Assembly (NCBI GenBank): GCA_016873225.1 | Contig: VGXS01000020.1 | Span: forward strand, 1 to 64,000 | Source of the DNA: Planctomycetota bacterium | Lineage (GTDB): Bacteria > Planctomycetota > Planctomycetia > Gemmatales > Gemmataceae | DNA: 64,000 nt | Direction: 5' to 3' | In this document: in pieces, positions 55,051 to 64,000 of the stretch | Layout of the letters: every line of letters begins with the position of its first letter | Position numbering within the stretch: the stretch's first letter is position 1 | Notes under the pieces: model-generated | Seen by the model: only the letters and a program-made list of their open reading frames with translations | The model's database searches: none | Told to the model about the DNA's origin: nothing | Position numbers and translations under genes: made by a program

Positions 55051-56478
55051 TCAGGCGACGATTTCGGAAATGACCTTCCCGTGCACATCGGTGAGCCGGC
55101 GCATGATGCCGTTGTGGTAGAACGACAGCTTCTCGTGGTCGATGCCGAGCAGGTGAAGCGCGGTGGCGTGGAGGTCGTAGGAGTAGGTCGGGTTTCCGGC
55201 GGCCTGCCATCCGAGTTCGTCGCTGGAACCGTATGTGGTTCCGCCCTTGGTGCCGCCGCCGGCCATCCAGGCGGTGTAGGCGCCGGGGTTGTGGTCGCGG
55301 CCCCGGTTGCCCCCCTGCAGGAACGGCTGGCGGCCGAATTCGGTGGCGCAGAGCACCAGCGTCTCGTCGAGGAGTCCGCGCGACTTGAGGTCGGCCAGCA
55401 GCGCCGAGGTTCCCCTGTCGAGGACCCTGCCCCAGTAGCCGTGGTCGCGGACCAGGTCCTCATGCGAGTCCCAGTTGGGGCGGACCTTGCGGGCCTGGGT
55501 GTTCTCGGCGCCGCAGAACACCTGCACGAAGCGGACGCCCCGCTCCACCAGCCGGCGGGCCAGCAGGCATTGCCTGCCGAACGGGCCGATGTCCTCGTCG
55601 TCGAGCGCGTACATGGCCCTGGTGGCGGTGGATTCCCGGTCGAGCGCCACGGCCTCCGGCGCGCTCATCTGCAGGCGGGCGGCAAGCTCGTAGCTGGCCA
55701 TCCGCGCGGCCAGCCGGGTGTCGGAGGCGCGAGCCTCCGCGTGGTTGGCGTTGAGCGACCTCAGGAACGCGCGGCCCGGCGCCTCGTCGCCTTGCCTTTC
55801 CGGAGGAAACAAGTCCGCGATCGGCTCGCGGGTTCCCGAGGCCTCCACCACCGTGCCCTGGTGCACCGCCGGCAGGAATCCGGCGCCCCAGTTCACCACG
55901 CCGCCGGGTGGCAGGCCGCGGATGTCGGGCAGGACCACGAAGGCCGGCAGGTTGTCGGTCTCGCATCCCAGGCCGTAGGTGACCCAGGAGCCCATCGACG
56001 GGAAGCCGGGAAGGATGAAGCCCGAGTTCATCATGAACATCGCGGGGCCATGGAGCGCCGACTTGTTCCTCATGGAATGGATGAAGGCGATGTCGTCGAC
56101 ATGCCGGGCCAGGTTGGGGAACAGGTCGCTGATCGCCTTGCCGCATCGGCCGTGCCTGCGGAAGGGCCAGAAGCTCCTGGCGTAGGTTCCGCCCGTGCCG
56201 GCGAAGGTCTGCTTGCCCAGCTCGGCGTCGAACGCCTTGCCGTGGGATTTTTCCAGTTCGGGCTTGTGGTCGAAGGTGTCGACATGGCTCATGCCGCCGG
56301 GGCAGAAGATCTCGATCACGGCGCGGGCGCGCGGGGCGTGGTGGGGTGCCCTTGGGGCGAACGCGGAGGGCGCCGCGGCGAGTCCGTCGCGTTCCAGAAG
56401 GGTGCCCAGCGCGATGGCGCCCAGCGAGCATCCGCCCTGCCGCAGCCAGCGCCTCCGGCCAAGGTTCTCAATCGACAT
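55051..56478 (-). CDS. Exported DUF1501 protein, pair 3
   Basis: A 475-residue DUF1501 protein with a Tat-like start (LGRRRWLRQGGCSLGAIALG). Motifs include FCPGGMSHVDTFDHKPELEKSH, HGPAMFMMNSGFILPGFPSMG, RPNWDSHEDLVRDHGYWGR and LVLCATEFGRQPFLQG. The sequence is a different branch from the two DUF1501 proteins at 19903 and 24021. Its ATG (56478) lies 11 bases inside the end of the PSCyt gene, showing coupling. Convergent with the methyltransferase, 12 bases apart. Confidence 0.9.
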   Translation of the reverse strand: MSIENLGRRRWLRQGGCSLGAIALGTLLERDGLAAAPSAFAPRAPHHAPRARAVIEIFCPGGMSHVDTFDHKPELEKSHGKAFDAELGKQTFAGTGGTYARSFWPFRRHGRCGKAISDLFPNLARHVDDIAFIHSMRNKSALHGPAMFMMNSGFILPGFPSMGSWVTYGLGCETDNLPAFVVLPDIRGLPPGGVVNWGAGFLPAVHQGTVVEASGTREPIADLFPPERQGDEAPGRAFLRSLNANHAEARASDTRLAARMASYELAARLQMSAPEAVALDRESTATRAMYALDDEDIGPFGRQCLLARRLVERGVRFVQVFCGAENTQARKVRPNWDSHEDLVRDHGYWGRVLDRGTSALLADLKSRGLLDETLVLCATEFGRQPFLQGGNRGRDHNPGAYTAWMAGGGTKGGTTYGSSDELGWQAAGNPTYSYDLHATALHLLGIDHEKLSFYHNGIMRRLTDVHGKVISEIVA

Positions 56479-59404
56479 GGCAGAACTCGCTGGCGTTGAG
56501 AAGCATCCGGCAAAGCTCGGGAAGGTCGCGGGACCGGGCGAGCGCCATCGAGGCGTCGAGCTCGGCCCGTGACGGTGCGCGGGCGAACGCCAGGGCGAAG
56601 GCGCGCCCGACCCGCCCGGCGGTTGAATCACCCGCATCCCGGGACAGCCTCTGGGCGAAGTGCCGGGCCTGCCTCAGCATGAACGGATTGTTGAGCAGGG
56701 CCAGCGACTGCAGCGCCGTGGTGGTTTCGGTGCGCGAGGGGGAGAGGTTGGCCGGGTTGGGGCAATCGAGCGTGGTGAGGAACGGCTGGGGAGTGGTGCG
56801 CACGACAAAGCGGTAGATGCTGCGCCTGCGCAGCGACGGGCTGTCGTCATCGATGTGCCGGTAGATGGGGGCGTAGGCCTCCTGGTAGACGAAGTCGCGG
56901 TATCCCGGGCCGAAGGGGGTGGGGTCGAGCTGCCCGCTTGTCGCCAGGACGGCGTCGCGGAGGCTTTCGGCATCCAGCCGGCGCGGGTTTTGCCTCCAAA
57001 GCAGCCGGTTGCCCGCGTCGGCCAAGGCGGCCTTGGGATCTTGCGCCATGGATGATCGCTGGTAGGCCTCGCTGTCGCAAATGACGCGGTGCATCGCCTT
57101 GAGTGACCAGCGCCGCCGAACCAGCTCGCCCGCCAGCCAGTCGAGCAGTTCCGGATGGCTCGGCTTGCCACCGCCGGCCCCGAAGTCGCTGGGAGTTCCG
57201 ACTAGTCCGGTTCCGAAATGATGGTGCCAGAGGCGGTTGACAATGACCCGGGTGGTGAGCGGGTTTTCCGGCTGCGCGATCCACCTGGCCAGCGCCGCGC
57301 GCCTGGCCCCGTCGCCCATGTCGCTCGTGGCCTCCAGCGGGCGGGCGCCCTTGAGGCATGAAAGCGCCCCGGGGCCCGTTTCCTCACCGGGAGCCTCGGG
57401 GTTGCCACGCTTGAGCAGCCTCACGGCCTCGGGCGTTCCGCCGTTGACGGCGTACACCATCGGGCCGGGCGCGATGGCGGCGATTTGCCGCTCGATGGCC
57501 GCCAGGGCCTCGGAAAGCTCGCGCCTGTTCGCCGTTTCAGGGGCCGGGGGTCGGGCCGTTTTGGAGGGGAGCAGGCGGGCGTCACCCAGGAAGACCTGGT
57601 CGTGGCCGATGCCGCCGTCGGCTCCCTCAGTGGCCACGAGCGTGAGAAACCGCTTGTCGGGACCGAGGGGGATGTCGATGGGCAACGGGCCGCTTCCCGG
57701 GTTGAGGCCCAGGTGCCGCTCGACCTCCACGCCATCGGCCAGCACGCGAAGGTCGGCCTTGGTGGAATTGTCGCCCGGCCGGCCGCCATATCCCGCCATG
57801 GCGGTGAACCTGAGGGTGTCGGCCTTGAGGGCGGCGCGGGCCTTGGCCAGGTCGAAGGTGATCGCGGCGTTGGCGTGCAGCCCGAGGATGTCATGCCCGG
57901 GGCCCGAGTAGTCGGTGCCGGCGATGGATGTCGACCTTTGCTGGTTGACCGGGCCGTTGCGGATGGCATCCCAGGCGGTCGCGGATGTCTTGGGGATCGA
58001 CTTGGCCACGATGCCGGTGGAACTGACGGGAACATCGCCCCCCCCGGGGACGACGACGCCGTCGACCAGGCCGCCCAGCGCCCGGTATTGGTTCGCCACG
58101 GCTCCGCTGATGAGACCGGCCTTGGTGGCTGACTTCCTGCCGGTCGCCGGATTGATCCCGGCGCCCCGGGTTCCCGAGCCCAGCCCGTCGCCCCCGCCAA
58201 CGGCATCGGCTAGGCTGAGGCCCTTGCCGTCGAGGCGGGCCAGCGTCGCCCGCAGTTCGGCGGCCTTGGCCAGCAGGGCCTTCCTCTCGCCGTCGCGCCG
58301 CGCCTCGCCCGGTGGATCGAGGGACCTGTCACCCCGGCGCGCGCCGCTGAAGACGGCCCACAGGCCGTAATACTCCTTCTGGGATATCGGATCGAGCTTG
58401 TGATCGTGGCAGCGCGCGCAGTTCACCGTCACCCCGCATGCCGCCGCCATCACCTGCGTGACCATGTCGTCGAGGTCGTCGGCGCGCGCCTGGCGCTTGA
58501 GCACGGGGCTGGGGGTTTCCGCCTGTCCGACAAAGTCCCAGGGTCCCGCGGCAAGGAACCCCGTCGCCTCCACCGCCTCGGGGTCGCCCGGTCGCAACTG
58601 GTCGCCGGCGATCTGGTCGGCCAGGAAGCGGTCGTAGGGCATGTCGGCGTTGAAGGCGCGGATCACCCAGTCGCGGTAGCGCCACGCGTTCTCCCGGCGC
58701 TGGTCGCGTTCGAAGCCGTGTGTGTCGGCGTAATGGGCGATGTCGAGCCAGTGGCGCGCCTGCCGTTCCCCGTACCGGGGCGAGTCAAGGTAACGGTCGA
58801 CCAACTTGGCGAAGGCCAGGGGATCAGGGTCGTTCACGAACGCCGTCACTTCCTCGGGTGAGGGAGGCAGGCCGAGCAGGTCGAACGACAGTCGGCGGAT
58901 CAGGGAGCGCCTGTCCGCGCGCGGGGCGGGCGGGAGGCCTGCGGCCTTGAGGCGGGCGTTGATGAAATGGTCGACCGGGTTGCCCGCGGGAGTCGCCACG
59001 CCGGCCACGGGTTGCCAGGCCCAGTGGTCAAGCCGGGGATCGCGGTCTTCCCCAGGGTTGCCTCCCTTGGCCCCTGAATCGATCCACTCGCGCAGCGCGG
59101 ATATTTCAGCCGGGGAAAGCCGCGGTCCCTTGGGCGGCATCATCTCCCCGGGCTTGTCGCTTGTGACGCGTGCCATGAGCGGGCTTTTGGCGGCCTGGCC
59201 CGGAACGATGACCGGGCCGTCGGTACCGCCGCGGAGCGCCCCGCCGGCCGAGTCGAGCCTGAGACCTGCCTTGGCCGTGCCGGCGCCATGGCACTGCGCG
59301 CACCGGGCCAGGAACACCGGCTTGGCTTGGGAGTTGAAGTCAGCGGCCATGCCTGAGTCCGGCATTGACGCGAGGATCAGGAACGCTAGCGCATGTTTTG
59401 GCAC
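56468..59404 (-). CDS. Planctomycete cytochrome (PSCyt1-DUF1549-DUF1553) with an NPCBM-like insertion, pair 3
   Basis: A 978-residue secreted protein. The signal peptide is followed by a heme domain with CAQCHG (Cys35, Cys38, His39), then DUF1549 (HWLDIAHYADTHGFERDQRR, second CxxCH CARCHDHKLDP). Residues about 440-610 are an NPCBM-like beta domain (SGPGHDILGLHANAAITFDL, ADGVEVERHLG), and DUF1553 follows (TRVIVNRLWHHHFGTG, LLWRQNPRRLDAESLRD). NPCBM modules bind sugars, so this copy is the one with the clearest link to carbohydrate. The start is GTG 59404. It is divergent from the phosphatase gene over 143 bases. Confidence 0.88.
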   Translation of the reverse strand: MPKHALAFLILASMPDSGMAADFNSQAKPVFLARCAQCHGAGTAKAGLRLDSAGGALRGGTDGPVIVPGQAAKSPLMARVTSDKPGEMMPPKGPRLSPAEISALREWIDSGAKGGNPGEDRDPRLDHWAWQPVAGVATPAGNPVDHFINARLKAAGLPPAPRADRRSLIRRLSFDLLGLPPSPEEVTAFVNDPDPLAFAKLVDRYLDSPRYGERQARHWLDIAHYADTHGFERDQRRENAWRYRDWVIRAFNADMPYDRFLADQIAGDQLRPGDPEAVEATGFLAAGPWDFVGQAETPSPVLKRQARADDLDDMVTQVMAAACGVTVNCARCHDHKLDPISQKEYYGLWAVFSGARRGDRSLDPPGEARRDGERKALLAKAAELRATLARLDGKGLSLADAVGGGDGLGSGTRGAGINPATGRKSATKAGLISGAVANQYRALGGLVDGVVVPGGGDVPVSSTGIVAKSIPKTSATAWDAIRNGPVNQQRSTSIAGTDYSGPGHDILGLHANAAITFDLAKARAALKADTLRFTAMAGYGGRPGDNSTKADLRVLADGVEVERHLGLNPGSGPLPIDIPLGPDKRFLTLVATEGADGGIGHDQVFLGDARLLPSKTARPPAPETANRRELSEALAAIERQIAAIAPGPMVYAVNGGTPEAVRLLKRGNPEAPGEETGPGALSCLKGARPLEATSDMGDGARRAALARWIAQPENPLTTRVIVNRLWHHHFGTGLVGTPSDFGAGGGKPSHPELLDWLAGELVRRRWSLKAMHRVICDSEAYQRSSMAQDPKAALADAGNRLLWRQNPRRLDAESLRDAVLATSGQLDPTPFGPGYRDFVYQEAYAPIYRHIDDDSPSLRRRSIYRFVVRTTPQPFLTTLDCPNPANLSPSRTETTTALQSLALLNNPFMLRQARHFAQRLSRDAGDSTAGRVGRAFALAFARAPSRAELDASMALARSRDLPELCRMLLNASEFCHVD

Positions 59405-59547
59405 GGAATGGGCCCCCGGGCGGAATGCGGATTCGATTTTACCTTTCCGAATCTTCCCCCACCACCTCGGTCCTTCTTCATCCCTTCATCCCATCCGCCT
59501 TTCGCAGGGTTATCCTGTTGGGAGAGAGGCCTATTGGGGAGCGATGC

Positions 59548-61254
59548 ATGCTGACACGATTCCTTGTTCTTTTACCGTTCATGATACCAGCCGCCGCATG
59601 GGCCCAAGCGCCTGTCGGTGGCACCGACAAGCCGGTCAAGCTGGCTGTGCTTTTGGTGTTCGACCAGTTCCGCGGCGATTATCCGGCTCGATGGAAGGCA
59701 CACTATGGGCCCGATGGCCTCAACCGCTTCCTGGAGCAGGGCGCCTGGTACGCGAATGCCCACTACCCCTACGCCGTCACCGTCACCGGCGCCGGGCACG
59801 CCAGCCTTGTCGCCGGTTCCAGTCCATCGGTGCATGGGATCATCGGCAACGATTGGCGCGACCCGTTGACCGGCGCGGGCGTGTACTGCGCCACCACCGA
59901 GAGGCATCAGCGCGTGCCACCCGCCAAGCCCGTCGTGCCAAAGCCGGGCACAGCGGCCGTCGCCACAGTCCGGAAGGGGGCCGGTTCTCCCGAAAGGCTT
60001 CGGGCGCCAACAGTGGGTGACGCGATTCGCGCCAATCCCCAAAGCGGCTCCAAGATCGCCTCGTTTTCCCTGAAGGACCGGGGCGCCGTGCTTCCCGGCG
60101 GACTCAAGGGAAACATCGTCTATTGGTGGGACAGCGATTCAGGTGATTTCGTCACCTCCACCTACTACCGCGACCGCGTGGCCGACTGGGTGGGGGCCTT
60201 CAACGCCGCCAAGCCGGCCGACAGGTGGTTCGGCACCACCTGGAACCGGTTTCGCGACGACCTCGACTACGACAAGCTTGCCGGGCCGGATGATGTTGTG
60301 GGCGAAGGGCCGGGAATCGCCAAGAAGCAGGGACGCGCCTTTCCGCATCCCTTTCCCTCCGATTCAGGCAAGCCGGACAAGACCTATTACAGCGCGCTAT
60401 ACAACTCCCCGTTTTCCAATGAACTTTTGGCCGATTTCGCGCTGGAGGCCGTCCGGCGGGAAAAGCTGGGCCAGCGGGATGTTCCCGACCTTTTGTGCGT
60501 GAGTTTTTCGGCCAACGATGTGGTGGGGCACATGTGGGGCCCCGACAGCCACGAGGTGCTCGACATCACCCTGCGCACCGACGCGCTGCTTTCGCGGTTT
60601 TTCAAGGAACTCGATGCCCTGGTGGGCCCGGACAACTATGGCGTGGTCTTGTCAGCCGACCATGGTGTTTGTCCGCTGCCGGAGGTGGCCAGATCCAAGG
60701 GCGCCAAGGCCGCCAGGCGCATTGATGCCGTCAAGCTGGGACAAGGGTTGGTTGCGCATCTCCGGGAGGAATTCGACTTGGGGGAGAAGGTTCAGCCGCT
60801 TGTCGGCCCGGTCGATGAAAACATGTACCTGAACGCGAAGGCGTTCGCCGGCGGTGACATCGCCAAGGTTCGCGAGGCCGCTGCAACTTGGTTGCGCAAG
60901 CAGGATGGCATCGGCTGCTGCTACACGCGGGGGCAGCTTGAATCGGACGCGCCTACCGACGACTCCTTGCTTCGTCAGGCGCGCCTGAGCTTCCACCCGA
61001 AAAGCTCGGGCGACTTGCTGGTGCTGCCCGCCTATGGCTGCCTGTTCGGGGGGTCGGCGATACCGACGGGCACCTCGCACGGCACGCCCTACGACTATGA
61101 CACCCATGTTCCGCTCCTGGTCTACGGGCCGGGCATCAAGCCGGGCAAGCGCGAGGGCAAGGTTTCGTGCCTGGCCAGCGCGGCGATCCTGGCGCAGTTC
61201 CTGAAGGTGCCCCCGCCACCGGCCGCCGAACCGTTGCCTGCGGATTTGAAGTGA
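59548..61254 (+). CDS. PafA-like alkaline phosphatase (exported)
   Basis: A 568-residue phosphomonoesterase of the PafA type. It has a signal peptide (FLVLLPFMIPAAAWA), metal-site VLLVFDQFRGDY, the Thr nucleophile region AVTVTGAGHASLVAGSSPS (probably Thr80), and SFSLKDRGAVLPGG, whose Lys and Arg match the phosphate-contacting K and R of PafA. SFSANDVVGHMWGPDSHEV, SADHG and the C-terminal HGTPYDYDTHVPLLVYG complete the two-zinc site. GGGGAG precedes ATG 59548. Role: periplasmic phosphate scavenging. Followed by the tandem repeats. Confidence 0.92.
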   Translation: MLTRFLVLLPFMIPAAAWAQAPVGGTDKPVKLAVLLVFDQFRGDYPARWKAHYGPDGLNRFLEQGAWYANAHYPYAVTVTGAGHASLVAGSSPSVHGIIGNDWRDPLTGAGVYCATTERHQRVPPAKPVVPKPGTAAVATVRKGAGSPERLRAPTVGDAIRANPQSGSKIASFSLKDRGAVLPGGLKGNIVYWWDSDSGDFVTSTYYRDRVADWVGAFNAAKPADRWFGTTWNRFRDDLDYDKLAGPDDVVGEGPGIAKKQGRAFPHPFPSDSGKPDKTYYSALYNSPFSNELLADFALEAVRREKLGQRDVPDLLCVSFSANDVVGHMWGPDSHEVLDITLRTDALLSRFFKELDALVGPDNYGVVLSADHGVCPLPEVARSKGAKAARRIDAVKLGQGLVAHLREEFDLGEKVQPLVGPVDENMYLNAKAFAGGDIAKVREAAATWLRKQDGIGCCYTRGQLESDAPTDDSLLRQARLSFHPKSSGDLLVLPAYGCLFGGSAIPTGTSHGTPYDYDTHVPLLVYGPGIKPGKREGKVSCLASAAILAQFLKVPPPPAAEPLPADLK

Positions 61255-61279
61255 ATGACTGGGTGGCAGATCGCCCAAT

Positions 61280-62205
61280 CTTGGTTTTCATGGCCAAGTC
61301 GGTGATTTGGAAGAATGATGCCGACAAGGCCAATTCAAGTGCGCACTCCCAAAATCCAAAGGGGGCCCGAAAGCTGGCCCGTATCGCCGCGCTCACCCCA
61401 AGGCGGCACAATAACTGACAACTCCGGGAAGTTTGGTGAACCGGGGGAGACTTTTGGTGAGCCCATGGCGCAAGCCATGGGGTTCCCACTCCGTGAAGCA
61501 GCGCTCCGGTGCTTCGCAACACTTTCAATGAATTTTTATAGGATCCTTTAAATATAATGTGTGTTGTGTCAGCGCCGCCAACTTGGTTTTCATTTTCAAG
61601 TCGGTGATTTGAAAGAATGATGCCGACAAGGCCAATGCAAGTGCGCACTCCCAAAATCTTAATGGGCCCGAAAGCTGGCCCGTATCGCCGCGCTCACGCA
61701 CGGCGCTCACCCCAAGGCGGCACAATAACTGACAACTCCGGGAAGTTTGGTGAACCGGGGGAGACTTTTGGTGAGCCCATGGCGCAAGCCATGGGGTTCC
61801 CACTCCGTGAAGCAGCGCTCCGGTGCTTCGCAACACTTTCAATGAATTTTTATACGATCTTCCATGTGTAAATTGTGTTGTGTCAGCGCCGCCAACTTGG
61901 TTTTCATGGTCAAGTCGGTGATTTGGAAGAATGAAGCCGACAAGGCCAATGCAAATGCGCACTCCCAAAATCCAAAGGGGCCCGAAAGCTGGCCCGTATC
62001 GCCGCGCTCACGCACGGCGCTCACCCCAAGGCGGCACAATAACTGACAACTCCGGGAAGTTTGGTGAACCGAGGGAGACTTTTGGTAAGCCCATGGCGCA
62101 AGCCATGGGGTTCCCACTCCGTGAAGCAGCACTCCGGCGCTTCGCAACACTTTTAATGATGTTTTATACTATCCTCCATGTGTAAATTGTGTCGTGTCAG
62201 CGTCG
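61280..62205. repeat. Three tandem copies of a 302-314-bp non-coding unit
   Basis: Units start with CTTGGTTTTCAT at 61280, 61582 and 61896. Each has ATGCCGACAAGGCCAAT (or ATGAAGCCGACAAGG), then GGGCCCGAAAGCTGGCCC, TTGGTGAACCGGGGGAGAC (last unit CGAGGGAGAC), a CCCATGGCGCAAGCCATGG hairpin, GTGAAGCAGCGCTCCGG, and ends in TGTGTTGTGTCAGCGCCG. Units 2 and 3 contain about 12-14 bases absent from unit 1. Copies differ at scattered positions, so the duplication is not very recent. Overlapping small open frames in the minus strand are repeats of each other and have no support as genes. The gap from 61255 to 62321 has no other content than this and the hairpin that follows. Confidence 0.9.
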
Positions 62206-62236
62206 CCAATCGGCAGCCAGCCCCATGAAACAGGTT

Positions 62237-62260
62237 GGCACCGGGTGTGAACCCGGCGCC
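62237..62260. terminator. Strong GC hairpin, possible terminator
   Basis: GGCACCGGGT (62237-62246) pairs with ACCCGGCGCC (62251-62260) across a GTGA loop; only one A-C pair is wrong. TTGTTCGTT follows on the plus strand. It could end transcripts leaving the phosphatase gene or the leftward phosphoesterase gene. The T-run is interrupted, so the call is modest. Confidence 0.45.
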
Positions 62261-62321
62261 TTGTTCGTTGTCCTTGCCTGAACGATCACGGGGCCGGAGC
62301 GAAACAGCTTCTTTGCTTTGT

Positions 62322-64000
62322 TCACTTGGCCAGGAAAAACGCCGCGCGAACGGGGGCCGGCATCGGGCTGTTGGCGCCCTTCACCGAGCGCCAGATCACC
62401 TCGTTGAAGGCGAGGTCGTCGGCCGCGTCCTCCTTCGAGAGGTCGAACGCCAGCGACTGCTTCGCGCCCCAAGCCTGCGCCGTGTTGAGTTCCTTCAGGT
62501 CGGTGCCCGCGGGGCGGGCCTTGTAGGGCGCGGTGTCGCCCTTGGGGAGAAACGCGTTGTACATCGGCCGGGCGGCGGCATCGAACTGGCTCATCGGCTT
62601 GAGGCCGAGGATGAGTTCCATCGTGCGCAACATCGAACTGGTGGAATAGAGTGTCGAGTCGAGGCCGCGGCCCTTGGTGAACGGGCTGACGCACAACGCC
62701 ACCGAGCGGTGGGCGTCCACATGGTCGGGCCCGTTCTGGGCGTCGTCCTCAAGCACGAACACCGCCATTTCCTTCCAGAACCGGCTCTTGGAGAGGCCCT
62801 CGATCACCATGCCAAGGGCGAGGTCGTTGTCGGCCACCATGGCGGTGGGGGTGGGCTTGCCGGGCGAGGTGCCGGCCGTGTGGTCGTTGGGCAGCCTGAG
62901 GATGGTGAGTTGCGGGAAGTTGCCGGTTTTCTCAAATCCGGCAAGTTCCTCAAGGAACCGTTCGGCGCGCCTGACATCGGTGACCGACAGGTTGTAGGAG
63001 GGGAAGAAAGGGTCGAAATGCCCCTCGAGCGCCTTGACGCGCGCCTTGGCCGGCTTGCCGGGCGCCGTGTCGGCGATCCATTCGCCGTAGCTGCGATAGG
63101 TCACGCCCGCCTCGGCGGCGCGGTCCCAGATGTAGCCGCCGGCGGGGCGAGCGACGGGATCCTTGGTGCCTTCGGCCGGGTAGAAGGCGAACTTCTTGAG
63201 CGGGCTGCCCCGGTAGCCCAGCGGCCAGACTTTCTCGACGAAGTCGGTGGCGTAGGCGCCCATCGACCATTCGTGCCCGTCCGCGGAAACCTCGCCGTCG
63301 ACATAGAAGTTGTCGAGCTGGACATATTCGCGTGCCAGGGCATGGTGGTTGGGGGTGATCTTTTCAGGGAACAGGCAGAGCGACTTGTCGCCGTTGCCCG
63401 GCACCATGTCGCCGAACACCTGGTCGTAGGTGCGGTTCTCCTTGATGATGTAAACGCAATGGCGGATGGGTGACTTGTCGCCGATTTTCGCGGGAACGGG
63501 GTTGCCCTCGGGGCGGGCCTGGATGGCACCGGCATCGGCGCGCAGGGGACTGCACGAGTAAGCCTTGGGGGTCCATTCGGCGAGGCGTTCCGGAGTGGGG
63601 GCGTCGATCACCGAAAGCGTGCCCTGGAACAGCCCGCCGATGTATTCCGTGGTGGGCTGCCTCTTGGCCAGGGGGTTGGGGCCCTTGGGATTGGCCTTCG
63701 AGCTGGCCCCCTTGCCATTGGTGACCAGCAGCCTGCCGTCGTGGTGGAACCGGACGGAGGTGGGATACCAACCGGTGGGAATGAAGCCCAGAGGCTTGGG
63801 ATCGCGCGGTGACTCGAGGCCGAACAGGGCGAGGTTGCTGGCGTCGGCGTTGGCCACGGCGAGCAGCTTGCCGTCGGCGGAAAGCGTCAGGCTGCCGGGG
63901 GTGTTGCCGACCGGCGCCCCGGGATGGAGCGCGCAGTTGAGGGTCTTGGCCACCTTGCCCGATTCCGCGTCGACCACCGCCACCATGGTGGAGTTGGCGC
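62322..64000 (-). CDS. YVTN-type propeller / phosphoesterase (PF04185), 5' end beyond window
   Basis: The frame stays open to the right edge (its residues before the first visible ATG read ANST), so the gene starts outside the window; at least 558 residues are present. The N-terminal visible part is a beta-propeller of the YVTN kind (PGSLTLSADGKLLAVANADAS, TSVRFHHDGRLLVTNGKG). The C-terminal part is a phosphoesterase-family domain with YIIKENRTYDQVFGDM, the ENxTxD metal motif, NDHTAGTSPG and VLEDDAQNGPDHVDAHRS. Related proteins are secreted acid phosphatases or phospholipase-C-like enzymes. Convergent with the PafA-like phosphatase; a joint phosphate-acquisition role is inferred. Confidence 0.9.
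   Translation of the reverse strand, partial: ANSTMVAVVDAESGKVAKTLNCALHPGAPVGNTPGSLTLSADGKLLAVANADASNLALFGLESPRDPKPLGFIPTGWYPTSVRFHHDGRLLVTNGKGASSKANPKGPNPLAKRQPTTEYIGGLFQGTLSVIDAPTPERLAEWTPKAYSCSPLRADAGAIQARPEGNPVPAKIGDKSPIRHCVYIIKENRTYDQVFGDMVPGNGDKSLCLFPEKITPNHHALAREYVQLDNFYVDGEVSADGHEWSMGAYATDFVEKVWPLGYRGSPLKKFAFYPAEGTKDPVARPAGGYIWDRAAEAGVTYRSYGEWIADTAPGKPAKARVKALEGHFDPFFPSYNLSVTDVRRAERFLEELAGFEKTGNFPQLTILRLPNDHTAGTSPGKPTPTAMVADNDLALGMVIEGLSKSRFWKEMAVFVLEDDAQNGPDHVDAHRSVALCVSPFTKGRGLDSTLYSTSSMLRTMELILGLKPMSQFDAAARPMYNAFLPKGDTAPYKARPAGTDLKELNTAQAWGAKQSLAFDLSKEDAADDLAFNEVIWRSVKGANSPMPAPVRAAFFLAK

Noticed and set aside
61136-62150. Three overlapping minus-strand open frames in the tandem repeats that encode similar short peptides
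   Set aside because: They run across unit borders and overlap each other, their similarity only reflects the DNA repeat, and they lack ribosome sites. Kept as a repeat feature only.

Overview
The window reads as chromosome from a GC-rich planctomycete. Evidence for this is three adjacent DUF1501 / planctomycete-cytochrome (PSCyt1-DUF1549-DUF1553) gene pairs plus an orphan DUF1501 gene, a DUF1559 prepilin-like gene, a membrane-bound-dehydrogenase propeller protein carrying a c-type heme, DUF6807 proteins, and many secreted HEAT or lipoprotein genes. No species can be named from sequence alone. No rRNA, tRNA, CRISPR array, transposase, integrase or phage gene was recognised.

Layout. 1-14.5 kb: tail of an unknown gene, an SMR efflux pump, an amidohydrolase, an RtcB-family RNA ligase, a DUF1801 gene, a 1286-residue propeller/HEAT/cytochrome/DUF6807 fusion, a solute-binding-like protein, FHA-mutY, convergent ligA, and a transketolase split into two overlapping genes. 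14.8-28.3 kb: a leftward block of DUF1501 and PSCyt genes interrupted by a 3.3 kb segment (a SLOG-family gene and an ABC-F ATPase) bounded by about 400-bp inverted repeats. 28.4-37.1 kb: argH, lysA, an exported HEAT protein, an NAD(P)H-hydrate dehydratase, DUF2237, then a leftward lipoprotein and pilin-like set. 37.3-41.5 kb: a duplicated-domain lipoprotein followed by the ResB/CcsA cytochrome c maturation pair, which could serve the heme proteins encoded elsewhere in the window. 43.3-50.4 kb: a rightward run of DUF6807, a thioredoxin-like gene with an in-frame TGA, a flavin-reductase-like gene, glycolate oxidase glcD-glcE-glcF and a DapA/NAL-family aldolase. 50.4-55.0 kb: DUF5522, a BtuF-like protein, a glycerophosphodiesterase, queE-queC and an O-methyltransferase. 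55-64 kb: the last DUF1501/PSCyt pair, a PafA-like alkaline phosphatase, a threefold tandem repeat of about 305 bp, and a propeller/phosphoesterase gene running off the right edge.

The most notable observation is at 44345-44836. A secreted thioredoxin-fold protein has TGA exactly where the first Cys of the CxxC active site should be (W-x-x-T-[TGA]-I-P-C). A hairpin 14 nt further on has a GGUCG apical loop, as expected of a bacterial SECIS. This is best explained as a selenocysteine (UxxC) thioredoxin, and a normal gene caller would truncate or mis-start it. The inverted repeats at 16.6/19.5 kb and the tandem repeats at 61.3-62.2 kb are the other unexplained structures.
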